This document shows positions 1 through 7,335 of a stretch of DNA of 32,746 nt, piece after piece. The first letter of the stretch is position 1, and each line of letters starts with the position of its first letter. Location: assembly GCA_964475385.1 (NCBI GenBank), contig CAYYWV010000014.1:1-32746 (forward strand). Direction: 5' to 3'. The notes beneath the pieces are model-generated. The model had not been told where the DNA came from. It searched no databases and was given only the letters and a program-made list of their open reading frames with translations. The position numbers and the translations under genes are program-made. This DNA comes from CAYYWV01 sp964475385 (GTDB taxonomy: Bacteria > Pseudomonadota > Alphaproteobacteria > JAAXGF01).

Positions 1-1
1 C

Positions 2-208
2 TACTTCAACGGCCAGCAGGAAGGCTCGCTCGCGAACACGAACGACGCCGAGAACCAGTTCTTCACGGCGGCGGTGAGCTATACCCTCGGCCCGGGAATC
101 CGGACCAGCCTGACCTACCTCAACGCCTCGGTCGACGGCGAGAGCGCGAGCGCTACCGACGACAACCAGGGCAACGCAGTCATCTGGGGCCTTCAGCTCG
201 GGTTCTGA
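2..208 (+). CDS. Outer-membrane porin, C-terminal fragment
   Basis: The window opens inside this gene; only the last 68 residues are present. They alternate polar and hydrophobic residues in strands separated by Asn/Asp/Gly-rich turns (for example NTNDAENQFF, then AVSYTLGPG, then SLTYLNAS). The protein ends GLQLGF followed by TGA. A terminal Phe after alternating hydrophobics is the usual recognition signal for insertion of outer-membrane beta-barrels by the BAM complex. The most likely identity is a trimeric general porin of the alphaproteobacterial type that lets small solutes cross the outer membrane. The barrel and terminal Phe are seen directly; the exact porin family is inferred because the N-terminus is missing. 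A GC-rich hairpin with a T-run lies 44 bp after the stop, so this is probably the end of a transcription unit. Confidence 0.72.
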   Translation, partial: YFNGQQEGSLANTNDAENQFFTAAVSYTLGPGIRTSLTYLNASVDGESASATDDNQGNAVIWGLQLGF

Positions 209-251
209 ACGCGCCAGAGAACGCATCGCGGCGGTCTTCGCCGCGGGACTC

Positions 252-282
252 GAGGGGCGGGGCGACCCGCCCCCTCCTTTTT
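252..282 (+). terminator. Rho-independent terminator after the porin
   Basis: A perfect 8-bp stem, GGGGCGGG (254-261) with CCCGCCCC (266-273), closes a GCGA tetraloop. GA/TC pairing can extend it around a bulged C. A T-rich run (TCCTTTTTC) follows directly. Position and structure fit an intrinsic terminator for the porin gene. Confidence 0.82.
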
Positions 283-336
283 CGGGTATTTCTTGTCCTT
301 TTCGGCCGTCGCGGAACATGCTCTGGCTCGGGCCAT

Positions 337-549
337 GAAGAGGAACGCCGCGCGCAGCATGCACAGACGCAAGAGGCGCTTGTTCGGGCGCTCGACGCCG
401 GAGTCCGCGCCCATCGGGCGGGCCGGATCGCGGCGGCGGTCGCCGCCTACGAGCGGGCGCTCGCGCTCGATCCGGACTACGCCGGCGCCGTGTTCAACCT
501 TTCGGTCGTTCCCGCCGCGCTCGGCGATCGGACCGACGACGAGGCGTGA
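337..549 (+). pseudogene. TPR-like remnant without a start codon
   Basis: The reading frame that enters at about 337 and stops at TGA 547-549 encodes a good single tetratricopeptide-repeat consensus: AHRAGRIAAAVAAYERALAL, then DPDYAGAVFNLS. It has no ATG or GTG at a sensible place, and the upstream codons are not protein-like. The frame is the same as that of the sulfotransferase beginning at 688. Large TPR-sulfotransferase fusion proteins are a known family, so this may be a decayed N-terminal TPR module of the downstream gene or of a lost neighbour. It could also be chance codon structure in GC-rich DNA. Nothing else recognisable lies in the 209-687 gap except the terminator and this stretch. 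Confidence 0.35.
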
Positions 550-687
550 ATAGCCGAAACCTGCGCCTTGCCGCAGCGGCGCGACTGGGCTACAAACACG
601 CGCTCGCCGGGCGCGATTCCGGGCGGGAACGCGTACGCGCGCCCCACCGCCGGGGACGCGCGGACCCACGCAGTGCGGAGACCGTCG

Positions 688-1539
688 GTGGCTGGCATTC
701 TTTGGTTGGCGTCTTACCCTAAATCGGGGAACACTTGGCTCAGGGCCTTTCTCGCCAACTACTTCACCAACGCCAAAGAGCCGGTTGCGATCAACGACCT
801 GCCGCGATTCATCTTCGGCGATGGCGTCTCGGCGCCGTTCGAGAAGGTCGCCGGCCGTTCGGTCGCCGACATGGACGAGCACCAGATCCAGCGCCTGCGT
901 CCGTTGGTCCATCGCATGTTCGCCGAATCGAGCCCCGATACGGTCTTCGTCAAGACCCACAACGCGATCGCCTTTCTCGACGACATCCCGACAATCACGC
1001 CCGAGTACACGGCGGGCGCGATCTATGTCATCCGCAACCCGCTCGATACCGCGGTCTCTTATGCGCATCACTACGGGATCGATCTCGACCGAACGGTGGA
1101 GGTCATGGGCTCGGACGAGCTTTTGCTGCCGACCCACGGCCATCTCGTCTGCCAGTACCTGGGAAGCTGGTCGAGCCACGTCAAAAGCTGGCTCGAGGAA
1201 CCGGGTCTTAACCTTCATGTGGTGCGCTACGAGGACATGGTGGCCAAGCCTCTCAAGACCTTCCGGCGGATCGTCAAGTTTCTCGGCTTGCCGGTCGAAC
1301 CGCCGCGGCTCAAGCGGGCGATCCGCAACGCCTCGTTCAAGGCGCTCGCGAGTCAGGAAAAGAAGGCCGGCTTTATCGAGGCCGTGCCGATCGACAACCG
1401 GGTCTTCTTCCGTAAGGGCAAGGTCGGCGACTGGCGGAACCACCTTACGCCTGAGCAGGTTCGGCGCCTGATCGACGATCACCGCGAGGTCATGAAAGCG
1501 CACGGCTATCTCAAACCCGACGGCACGCCCACCTTTTGA
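688..1539 (+). CDS. Sulfotransferase domain protein
   Basis: Predicted cytoplasmic PAPS-dependent sulfotransferase of 283 residues. The N-terminal 5'-phosphosulfate loop is clear (YPKSGNTWLR, residues 10-19). The 3'-phosphate-binding segment is RNPLDTAVSY around residues 116-125, so both PAPS contact motifs are present. I chose GTG 688 because GGAG lies at 677-680 with 7-nt spacing and the protein then begins directly at the first beta strand (AGILWLASYPKSG). The longer in-frame start at 568 would add 40 residues with no family resemblance. cysD follows 36 nt downstream, then cysNC, so the gene sits beside the enzymes that make its donor PAPS, as nodH does with nodPQ in rhizobia. The acceptor (glycan, lipid or protein) cannot be read from the sequence. 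Confidence 0.9.
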   Translation: MAGILWLASYPKSGNTWLRAFLANYFTNAKEPVAINDLPRFIFGDGVSAPFEKVAGRSVADMDEHQIQRLRPLVHRMFAESSPDTVFVKTHNAIAFLDDIPTITPEYTAGAIYVIRNPLDTAVSYAHHYGIDLDRTVEVMGSDELLLPTHGHLVCQYLGSWSSHVKSWLEEPGLNLHVVRYEDMVAKPLKTFRRIVKFLGLPVEPPRLKRAIRNASFKALASQEKKAGFIEAVPIDNRVFFRKGKVGDWRNHLTPEQVRRLIDDHREVMKAHGYLKPDGTPTF

Positions 1540-1575
1540 AGGCGCCGCGGTCGGATTACGGACGGAACCCCTGGG

Positions 1576-2370
1576 ATGGATCATCTGGATCGGCTCGAAA
1601 GCGAAAGCATCTACATCTTCCGCGAGGCCTTCAATCGGCTCGATCGCATCGGGATGCTGTGGTCGATCGGCAAGGATTCGAACGTGATGGTCTGGCTGGC
1701 GCGCAAGGCCTTCTTCGGCCATGTGCCGTTTCCGGTCCTGCACGTGGACACGGGCAAGAAGTTCCCCGAGATGTACGCCTTCCGCGACCGCTACGCCAAG
1801 GAATGGGGGCTCGACCTGATCGTGGGCGACTGTCCGCCGGTCGAGGAGATGGACGAAAGCCTGCCGCCCGCGACCCGTTCGGCGGCGCGCAAGACGGCGG
1901 GGCTCAAACGCCTGATCGCCGAGCGGGGGTTCACCGGCATCATCGCGGGCATCCGCCGCGACGAGGAGGGGACGCGCTCGAAGGAACGGGTGTTCAGCCC
2001 CCGCGGCGCGGCCGGCGAGTGGGACTTCCGCGATCAGCCGCCCGAGTTCTGGGACCAGTACAACACCGATTTCCCGCCGGGCACGCACGTGCGGGTCCAT
2101 CCGCTCCTCGGCTGGACCGAGATCGACATCTGGCGCTACATCGCGCGCGAAGGCATCCCGGTGGTCGATCTCTACTTCGCGCGCGACGGCAAGCGTTACC
2201 GTTCGCTCGGCGATCACGACATCACTTTCCCGGTCGAAAGCGAGGCTGCGACGATCGAGGAGATCATCGCCGAGCTCGCCGAAACCACGGTCGCCGAGCG
2301 GAGCGGCCGGGCCATGGATCACGAGGCGGAAGACTCGTTCGAGCGCCTCCGGGTCGAGGGGTACATGTGA
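1576..2370 (+). CDS. cysD: Sulfate adenylyltransferase subunit 2 (CysD)
   Basis: CysD is the catalytic ATP-pyrophosphatase subunit of ATP sulfurylase. With the GTPase CysN it converts ATP and sulfate to adenosine 5'-phosphosulfate in the cytoplasm. The PP-loop SIGKDS is at residues 30-35 and is followed by the typical LHVDTGKKFPEMYAFRD stretch. FSPRG and the C-terminal DHD segment before the acidic helix also fit. At 264 residues it is shorter than the roughly 300 residues of the E. coli protein. Its stop TGA shares one base with the ATG of cysNC (TGATG), indicating translational coupling and equal subunit supply. The placement after a sulfotransferase suggests PAPS supply for sulfation rather than only cysteine synthesis; no PAPS reductase gene is in the window. 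Confidence 0.95.
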   Translation: MDHLDRLESESIYIFREAFNRLDRIGMLWSIGKDSNVMVWLARKAFFGHVPFPVLHVDTGKKFPEMYAFRDRYAKEWGLDLIVGDCPPVEEMDESLPPATRSAARKTAGLKRLIAERGFTGIIAGIRRDEEGTRSKERVFSPRGAAGEWDFRDQPPEFWDQYNTDFPPGTHVRVHPLLGWTEIDIWRYIAREGIPVVDLYFARDGKRYRSLGDHDITFPVESEAATIEEIIAELAETTVAERSGRAMDHEAEDSFERLRVEGYM

Positions 2371-4373
2371 TGGCTGGCGACGATAAAACGCCGGCTGCGC
2401 CCGAAGGGCCGATGGGCGGCGCTGCGGCCGCGACGGCGCGGCCTGCGCTGCGCCACGCGATGCCGATCGTGATCGTCGGCCACGTGGATCACGGCAAGTC
2501 GACCTTGGTCGGTCGCCTGATCCACGACACCGGCTCGATGCCGGCGGGCAAGGTCGATGAGATCCGCGCGGTCTGCGCGCGCCGGGGAATGCGGTTCGAG
2601 TGGGCCTTTCTGATGGACGCCTTCCAGGCCGAGCGCAACCAGGGCGTGACCATCGATTCGGCGCAGATCTGGTTCCGCGGCCGCAAGCGCGACTACGTGA
2701 TCATCGACGCGCCGGGGCACCGCGAGTTTCTCAAGAACATGGTGACCGGCGCCGCCCGGGCCGAAGCCGCGGTCCTGGTCGTCGACGCGGTCGAAGGGGT
2801 CCGCGAGCAGTCGCGACGCCACGGGTATCTGCTCTACATGCTGGGGGTGCGCCAGGTCGTCGTCGTGGTCAACAAGATGGATCTCGCCGATTACGACGCC
2901 GAGCGCTTCGCCGCCATCGCCTCCGAGATGCGCGCCTACCTCGCCCGGCTCGGCATCGTGCCCATGCACGTGATCCCGGTGTCCTCGCGCGAGGGCGACA
3001 ACGTGGTCGAGCGCTCGGCGCGCATGGACTGGTACGACGGGCCGACAGCGGTCGATGCGCTCGACGGCTTCGCGCCCGAGCCTTCGCTCGCCGAGCTGCC
3101 GCTGCGCTTCCCGCTTCAGGACATTTACCGCTTCGACGACCGGCGCATCCTCGCCGGCCGGATCGAGACCGGGCGGTTGCGCGTGGGCGATACGCTCCTG
3201 TTTTCGCCGTCGAACAAGACCGCGCGCGTCGCCAGCATCGAGAGCTGGCCCGAGACCCGAACCCGCGCCGAGGCGGCGGCGGGCGAATCGATCGGCATCA
3301 CCCTCGACGAGCAGATCTTCGTCGAGCGCGGCGAGATCGCGAGCCTGGTCGAGCGCCCGCCGATCGAGACCACCGTGTTCCGCGCCCATCTGTTCTGGCT
3401 CGGGCGGACGCCGCTCGAGGTCGGCGCGCGCTACAAGCTCAAGCTCGCGTCCCTCGAGGCCCCGGTCGAGGTCCAGGCCATCGGCCGGGTGATCGACACC
3501 GGCGACCTCGGGACCGCTCCGGCCGAGCGGGTCGAGCGCAACGGGGTCGCCGAGGTGGTTCTGCGCTCGCCGCGGATGCTCGCGCTCGACGAGTTCGCGT
3601 CGAACCCGCGCACCGGGCGCTTCGTGCTCGTCGACGGCTATGCGATCGCCGGCGGCGGCATCATCAGCATGGAGGGCTACCCCGACCAGCGCAGCCTGAT
3701 CACCGCCAAAGGCACAAACCTCACCGCGGTCGCGTCCGGGGTGACGGCCGAGGCCCGGGCGCTCCGCAACGGCCATCGCGGCGGGGTGCTGTGGTTCACC
3801 GGGCTTTCGGGCGCCGGCAAGTCGACGCTCGCGCTCGAGGTCGAGGCCGAGCTGTTCCGCAAGGGCTACCACGTCTATGTCCTCGACGGCGACAACGTGC
3901 GCCGGGGGTTGAGCGCGAACCTCGGCTTCTCGCCCGAGGACCGGGCCGAGAACATCCGCCGCGTGGGCGAGGTCGCGGCCCTGTTCGCGGACGCGGGCTT
4001 TATCGCGATCACGGCGTTTATCTCGCCTTACCGGGCCGACCGCGAGCGCGCCCGCGCCTCGGCCGAAGCGTTCCGCCCCGACAGCTTCCACGAGATCTAC
4101 GTTTCCGCCGACCTCGCGATCTGCGAACAGCGCGACCCCAAGGGGCTTTACCGCCGGGCGCGCGCGGGCGAGATTCGCGAGTTCACCGGGATCAGCGCGC
4201 CCTACGAGCCGCCCGAGGCGGCCGAGCTCGTCGTCGACACCGGGGCCAACGATGTCGAGGCCTGCGTCGCCAAGATCGTCAGCTACATCGAGCGGCACTT
4301 CGCCCTCACGCCGGAGAAGCAGCGCAAGAAACCCGCGCGCGCGAAGCCCGGATCGGCGAAGAAGAAGACATGA
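2370..4373 (+). CDS. cysNC: Bifunctional CysN/CysC (ATP sulfurylase GTPase + APS kinase)
   Basis: A 667-residue fusion. The N-terminal part is an EF-Tu-like GTPase: G1 GHVDHGKST (37-45), G2 GVTID, G3 DAPGH (113-117) and G4 NKMD (168-171), followed by beta-barrel domains II and III. This part drives CysD to form APS. The C-terminal part (about 470-645) is APS kinase: P-loop GLSGAGKST (478-486), then LDGDNVRRGL, ENIRR, FISPYRADR and GLYRRARAG. It phosphorylates APS to PAPS. The ATG at 2370 overlaps the cysD stop by 1 nt and fixes the start; longer in-frame extension to 1536 runs through cysD in another frame. The GTPase half differs somewhat from E. coli CysN (AQIWFRGRKRDYVIIDAPGH), as in NodQ-like CysNC proteins. 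A basic Lys-rich tail closes the protein. Confidence 0.95.
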   Translation: MAGDDKTPAAPEGPMGGAAAATARPALRHAMPIVIVGHVDHGKSTLVGRLIHDTGSMPAGKVDEIRAVCARRGMRFEWAFLMDAFQAERNQGVTIDSAQIWFRGRKRDYVIIDAPGHREFLKNMVTGAARAEAAVLVVDAVEGVREQSRRHGYLLYMLGVRQVVVVVNKMDLADYDAERFAAIASEMRAYLARLGIVPMHVIPVSSREGDNVVERSARMDWYDGPTAVDALDGFAPEPSLAELPLRFPLQDIYRFDDRRILAGRIETGRLRVGDTLLFSPSNKTARVASIESWPETRTRAEAAAGESIGITLDEQIFVERGEIASLVERPPIETTVFRAHLFWLGRTPLEVGARYKLKLASLEAPVEVQAIGRVIDTGDLGTAPAERVERNGVAEVVLRSPRMLALDEFASNPRTGRFVLVDGYAIAGGGIISMEGYPDQRSLITAKGTNLTAVASGVTAEARALRNGHRGGVLWFTGLSGAGKSTLALEVEAELFRKGYHVYVLDGDNVRRGLSANLGFSPEDRAENIRRVGEVAALFADAGFIAITAFISPYRADRERARASAEAFRPDSFHEIYVSADLAICEQRDPKGLYRRARAGEIREFTGISAPYEPPEAAELVVDTGANDVEACVAKIVSYIERHFALTPEKQRKKPARAKPGSAKKKT

Positions 4374-5083
4374 CCGTCGATCCGCCGACGAGCGCCGGCG
4401 AGACCGCGCCCGACCCGGCCGCGGCGCTCGCCGCGGTGCGCGCCCGGATCGACGCGGCGGCGCGGGCGGCCGGGCGCGATCCGGCCGAGATCGCGCTGGT
4501 CGCGGTCGCCAAGACCCACGGCGCAGAGCGCATTCTTCCCGTTCTCGAGGCCGGGCACCGGGTCTTCGGCGAGAACCGCGTTCAAGAGGCCCAGGCCAAG
4601 TGGCCCGCGCTCAAGGAACGGTTTCCCGACATCGCGCTTCACCTGATCGGGCCGCTGCAAACCAACAAGGTCCGCGCGGCGGTCGCGCTGTTCGACGTGA
4701 TCGAGACCGTCGACCGACCCAAGCTCGCCCGCGCGCTCGCCGCCGAGATGGAGCGAACGGGCCGCCGTCTGCCCTGCTTCATCGAGGTCAATACCGGCGA
4801 GGAGCCCCAGAAGGCCGGGGTGCGGCCCGAGGACGCCGACGCCTTCATCCGCGCGTGCGTCGACGAGTTCGGCCTCGACGTCGCCGGGCTCATGTGCATC
4901 CCGCCGCTCGACGAAGAGCCTGCGCTTCACTTCGCGCTGCTTGCCGAGATCGCGCGCCGCAACGGGCTCGGCGGGCTGAGCATGGGCATGTCGGCCGACT
5001 TCGAGATCGCCATCCGTTTCGGCGCGACCCATGTTCGCGTCGGGACCGCGATCTTCGGCCCCCGGCCGCTCAATCGGCCCTGA
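4370..5083 (+). CDS. yggS: YggS/PLPHP-family pyridoxal phosphate homeostasis protein
   Basis: A 237-residue single-domain alanine-racemase-N-like TIM barrel that binds PLP and buffers its level; the family has no established enzymatic reaction. The PLP lysine lies in VAVAKTH (K48). Other family blocks are FGENRVQEAQAKW, LHLIGPLQTNK, FIEVNTGEEPQKAG, LSMGMSADFEIAI and a C-terminal VRVGTAIFGPR. The ATG overlaps the cysNC stop by 4 nt (ATGA), so this gene is translationally coupled to the sulfate-activation genes. The 3' end overlaps the end of the convergent L,D-transpeptidase gene by 14 nt. Why a PLP carrier is coupled to PAPS synthesis is not evident; ordinary housekeeping placement is the simplest reading. 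Confidence 0.93.
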   Translation: MTVDPPTSAGETAPDPAAALAAVRARIDAAARAAGRDPAEIALVAVAKTHGAERILPVLEAGHRVFGENRVQEAQAKWPALKERFPDIALHLIGPLQTNKVRAAVALFDVIETVDRPKLARALAAEMERTGRRLPCFIEVNTGEEPQKAGVRPEDADAFIRACVDEFGLDVAGLMCIPPLDEEPALHFALLAEIARRNGLGGLSMGMSADFEIAIRFGATHVRVGTAIFGPRPLNRP

Positions 5084-5573
5084 TCGTCAGCCAGGCCTCA
5101 TCGTCGATCGCGGCGAGCAAGGTTTCAAGATCGTCTCGGGCGAGCGCGACGCAGCCTTCGGTGGGGCGATAGTCGGGCTGCGCGAGATGGAGAAAGATCG
5201 CGCTGCCTGCGCCCGCGACCACGGGATCGTCGTTGTAGCCGAGCACGACCAGGATGTCGTAAAGCGCATCGGCCCGCCACAAGGGCTCGAACCGGGCCGC
5301 GTAAGGCTGGCGCACGGGCCGGTTGTAGGCCGGGTCCGCCGGGTCGTCGCACCAAGCGTCCAAGGGGTCGAGCGGACGGGCGGGAAGCGCGGTTCGCGGC
5401 CGGTCCAGGCGGTCCGCCCGGTAAAGGAGACGACGAAGCGGGAATCGTCCCGCAGGCGTCGCGCCGTCGCCTTCGCGCTTGTCCGCGCGCACGCCGCCGC
5501 GGCCGAGCGCGCAACGCAAGGATTTGTCGTTCCACGCGAGCGTTCCGTCGGCGGTCACGACGATCTCTATCAT
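5070..5573 (-). CDS. L,D-transpeptidase (YkuD) family protein
   Basis: A 167-residue protein with the YkuD catalytic block HLAQPDYRPTEGCVAL: His129, and Cys141 as the nucleophile. Upstream are the usual GRGG and KREGDGATPAGRFPLR strands that start the fold. Family members form 3-3 cross-links in peptidoglycan or attach proteins to it. No signal peptide is visible: the protein begins MIEIVVTADG and goes straight into the domain. This short form is common in alphaproteobacteria, and its site of action is uncertain. It converges on and overlaps the PLP protein gene by 14 nt. The stop of the gene behind it in the minus direction (5628) is 55 nt upstream, so the two may be co-transcribed. Confidence 0.88.
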   Translation of the reverse strand: MIEIVVTADGTLAWNDKSLRCALGRGGVRADKREGDGATPAGRFPLRRLLYRADRLDRPRTALPARPLDPLDAWCDDPADPAYNRPVRQPYAARFEPLWRADALYDILVVLGYNDDPVVAGAGSAIFLHLAQPDYRPTEGCVALARDDLETLLAAIDDEAWLTIRAD

Positions 5574-5627
5574 CCGTTCCTCCGGCGCGGCGCTGCGAAC
5601 GGTCGATCGCGACGCAGGCTCGCGCCG

Positions 5628-6407
5628 TCAGAGCAGGCTGTCAACCTTGGACGCCGCCGGCGCGGCGGGACCGCGCGGGATCAGCCCGCCCGCGGCCTCG
5701 TACTTGTCGAGCGCCCGCGCCATGGCGTCGAGGATGGCGGCGTTCGGCGGCGGTTTGGCGGCCGCCGCCGCATAACGGGCGGCGAGGGCGGCGGCGTCCT
5801 CCTTCGCCCGCGGGATGCGCGAAAGCCAGACCGGCGCGGCGTCCTTCGCGCCCTCGTCTTCGCGCGCCTGCCGGGTCGGCTCCGCCTCCGCGACCGGACC
5901 GGCGGGCGGCGCATCCGCTGCGGCGAAGGCGCGGCGCAAGGGGCGCGGTCCGTCCTCGGGGCCGTCCGGGGGGGCGGGCGCATCCGCCGCCGCGAGCGCG
6001 CGCGGCGCATCGGCCGCGCCGCCCTCTTCGCCGTCGAGAAACGCGATCGCCTGCGCGCCGAGGTCGCGGCCCGAGGTCTCGGCGACGATCGCGTTGACCA
6101 CGGCGCCGGCGAGCCCGGCGACGCCGCCGAACAAGGCGCCGCCGAAGATGCGGGCGCCGGGCGCGATCTCATCGCCGGTGATCGCGCGGTAAACAGCGCC
6201 GACCACCGGGATGTGCTGAAGCGGGTTGATCAGATCGAGAACGTCGCCGAAGGTGAACCCGTCCGCGCCCCAAAAACCGGCTCCTGCGCGGCCGCCGCTG
6301 CGCGCCGCGCCGGTCGCCTCAGCCCGCGCTGACGTCACGGGCGCGGGCTGCTCGGCGCGCAGGTCGCCTCGCGTCGAGCCGTACCGGACCAGGAATTCGA
6401 TCGCCAT
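5628..6407 (-). CDS. Conserved hypothetical protein with Gly/Ala-rich hydrophobic hairpin
   Basis: A 259-residue protein of unknown function. I chose the ATG at 6407 because GGAGG lies 7 nt upstream; the ORF can extend to 6536 only through unlikely sequence. After a short polar N-terminus there is a motif of the type FGDVLDLINPLQHIPVVGAV then YRAITGDEI. It is followed by a Gly/Ala-rich hydrophobic stretch (GARIFGGALFGGVAGLAGAV) that could form a membrane hairpin. The centre is Ala/Pro-rich and probably disordered (about residues 125-195), and a short helical C-terminal part follows. From memory this INPLQHIP block recurs in uncharacterised alphaproteobacterial proteins. It is divergent from the response regulator across a 238-bp spacer carrying a strong hairpin. 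No function is proposed. Confidence 0.82.
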   Translation of the reverse strand: MAIEFLVRYGSTRGDLRAEQPAPVTSARAEATGAARSGGRAGAGFWGADGFTFGDVLDLINPLQHIPVVGAVYRAITGDEIAPGARIFGGALFGGVAGLAGAVVNAIVAETSGRDLGAQAIAFLDGEEGGAADAPRALAAADAPAPPDGPEDGPRPLRRAFAAADAPPAGPVAEAEPTRQAREDEGAKDAAPVWLSRIPRAKEDAAALAARYAAAAAKPPPNAAILDAMARALDKYEAAGGLIPRGPAAPAASKVDSLL

Positions 6408-6501
6408 CCGAATGCCTCCGCTTGGGGAGAAGCAAGCGGCGGGCCAAAAGCGGAATCGCGCCGGATCAAAGGGTTGGGCCGCAGAGACCGGAGGCCGCGC
6501 G

Positions 6502-6532
6502 CGCTCGCCCGGCAGAGCTTGCCGGGCGAGCG
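6502..6532. repeat. Perfect 13-bp inverted repeat in a divergent spacer
   Basis: CGCTCGCCCGGCA (6502-6514) pairs perfectly with TGCCGGGCGAGCG (6520-6532) around a 5-nt GAGCT loop. No T-run follows on either side, so it is not a standard terminator. It lies 95 bp upstream of the minus-strand hypothetical gene start and 114 bp upstream of the response regulator start. It could be a regulatory hairpin, an operator, or a dispersed palindrome. Confidence 0.75.
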
Positions 6533-6568
6533 GCACGATCTTCCGCGCAAAGCCCGAGGCGGCTGCCT

Positions 6569-6598
6569 CTTACTTTCGCAGGCCAACTGCGCTATAGA
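6569..6598 (+). promoter_or_regulatory. Possible sigma-70 promoter of the response regulator
   Basis: A CTTACT element (6569-6574) is followed after 18 nt by TATAGA (6593-6598), about 48 bp upstream of the GTG start. The -10 match is good and the -35 match is weak. It is the most AT-rich stretch in the spacer. Offered as a candidate only. Confidence 0.33.
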
Positions 6599-6645
6599 CT
6601 GCCAAAGGCGAGACGAACCCGAGGACAACAACCAAGGAGGGCGCC

Positions 6646-7335
6646 GTGACTCTCGGCCGGCGGATTCTGATCGTCGACGACGATACGGCGTTGCGCCAGT
6701 CGCTTGCCGAGCAGCTTCAGCTCCACGAGGAGTTCGAGATCGGCGAGGCGGCGAGCGGCGCCGAAGCGCTCGAGAAGGTGAGGGAGCAGCGCTACGATCT
6801 TCTTCTGCTCGACGTCGGCCTTCCCGACATCGACGGCCGCGAGCTGTGCAAGGTGATCCGCCGCGGCGGCCACAAGATGCCGGTCATCATGCTGACCGCC
6901 GCGGACACCGACGCCGACACCATCCTGGGCCTCGAATCGGGCGCCAACGACTACGTGACCAAGCCGTTCCGGCTCGGCGTGCTGCTCGCGCGCATCCGCT
7001 CCCAGCTCCGCCAGCACGAGCAGAGCGAGGACGCGGTCTTCACCATCGGTCCTTACAGCTTCCGGCCGAGCGCCAAGCTGCTTCTCGACACCGAGACCAA
7101 CCGCAAGATCCGGCTGACCGAGAAGGAGACGGCGATCCTCAAATACCTCTACCGCACCGGCGACAAGGTGGTTCCGCGCGAGGTGCTGCTCGACGAGGTC
7201 TGGGGCTACAACGCAGGCGTGGCGACGCATACGCTCGAGACCCACATCTACCGGCTGCGCCAGAAGATCGAGCGCGACCCGTCGAACGCCCAGATCCTGG
7301 TGACCGAGCCCGGCGGCTACCGTCTCGTTCCCTGA
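6646..7335 (+). CDS. OmpR/PhoB-type response regulator, CenR-like
   Basis: A 229-residue two-domain regulator. The receiver domain spans residues 5-120: acidic pocket D11-D13, phospho-acceptor D56 in LLLLDVGLPD, T84 and K106 in YVTKPF. The C-terminal winged-helix DNA-binding domain spans about 130-229 (IRLTEKETAILKYL, LDEVWGYN, THTLETHIYRLRQKIE, GGYRLVP). GTG 6646 is preceded by AAGGAGG 7 nt upstream, a strong ribosome-binding site. The linker (QHEQSEDAVFTIGPYSFRPS) is as I recall it in CenR, the essential cell-envelope regulator of Caulobacter and relatives; this assignment is from memory and moderately sure. No histidine kinase is adjacent, so its partner must be encoded elsewhere. The last 19 nt overlap the convergent MFS gene. 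Confidence 0.93.
   Translation: MTLGRRILIVDDDTALRQSLAEQLQLHEEFEIGEAASGAEALEKVREQRYDLLLLDVGLPDIDGRELCKVIRRGGHKMPVIMLTAADTDADTILGLESGANDYVTKPFRLGVLLARIRSQLRQHEQSEDAVFTIGPYSFRPSAKLLLDTETNRKIRLTEKETAILKYLYRTGDKVVPREVLLDEVWGYNAGVATHTLETHIYRLRQKIERDPSNAQILVTEPGGYRLVP

Noticed and set aside
293..553. 86-codon plus-strand ORF
   Set aside because: Very Arg/Ser-rich with no protein-like pattern; the TPR-like sequence is in a different frame of the same stretch.
568..687. Forty-codon N-terminal extension of the sulfotransferase
   Set aside because: No family resemblance, and a well-spaced ribosome-binding site supports GTG 688.
193..2322. Minus-strand 709-codon open frame antisense to the sulfotransferase and cysD
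   Set aside because: It runs opposite two clear genes, and its Arg/Asp-rich composition is the usual mirror of GC-rich coding DNA; no domain is visible.
1536..4373. CysNC read as a 945-residue protein from 1536
   Set aside because: The first 278 codons run through cysD in another frame; the real start is the ATG at 2370 overlapping the cysD stop.
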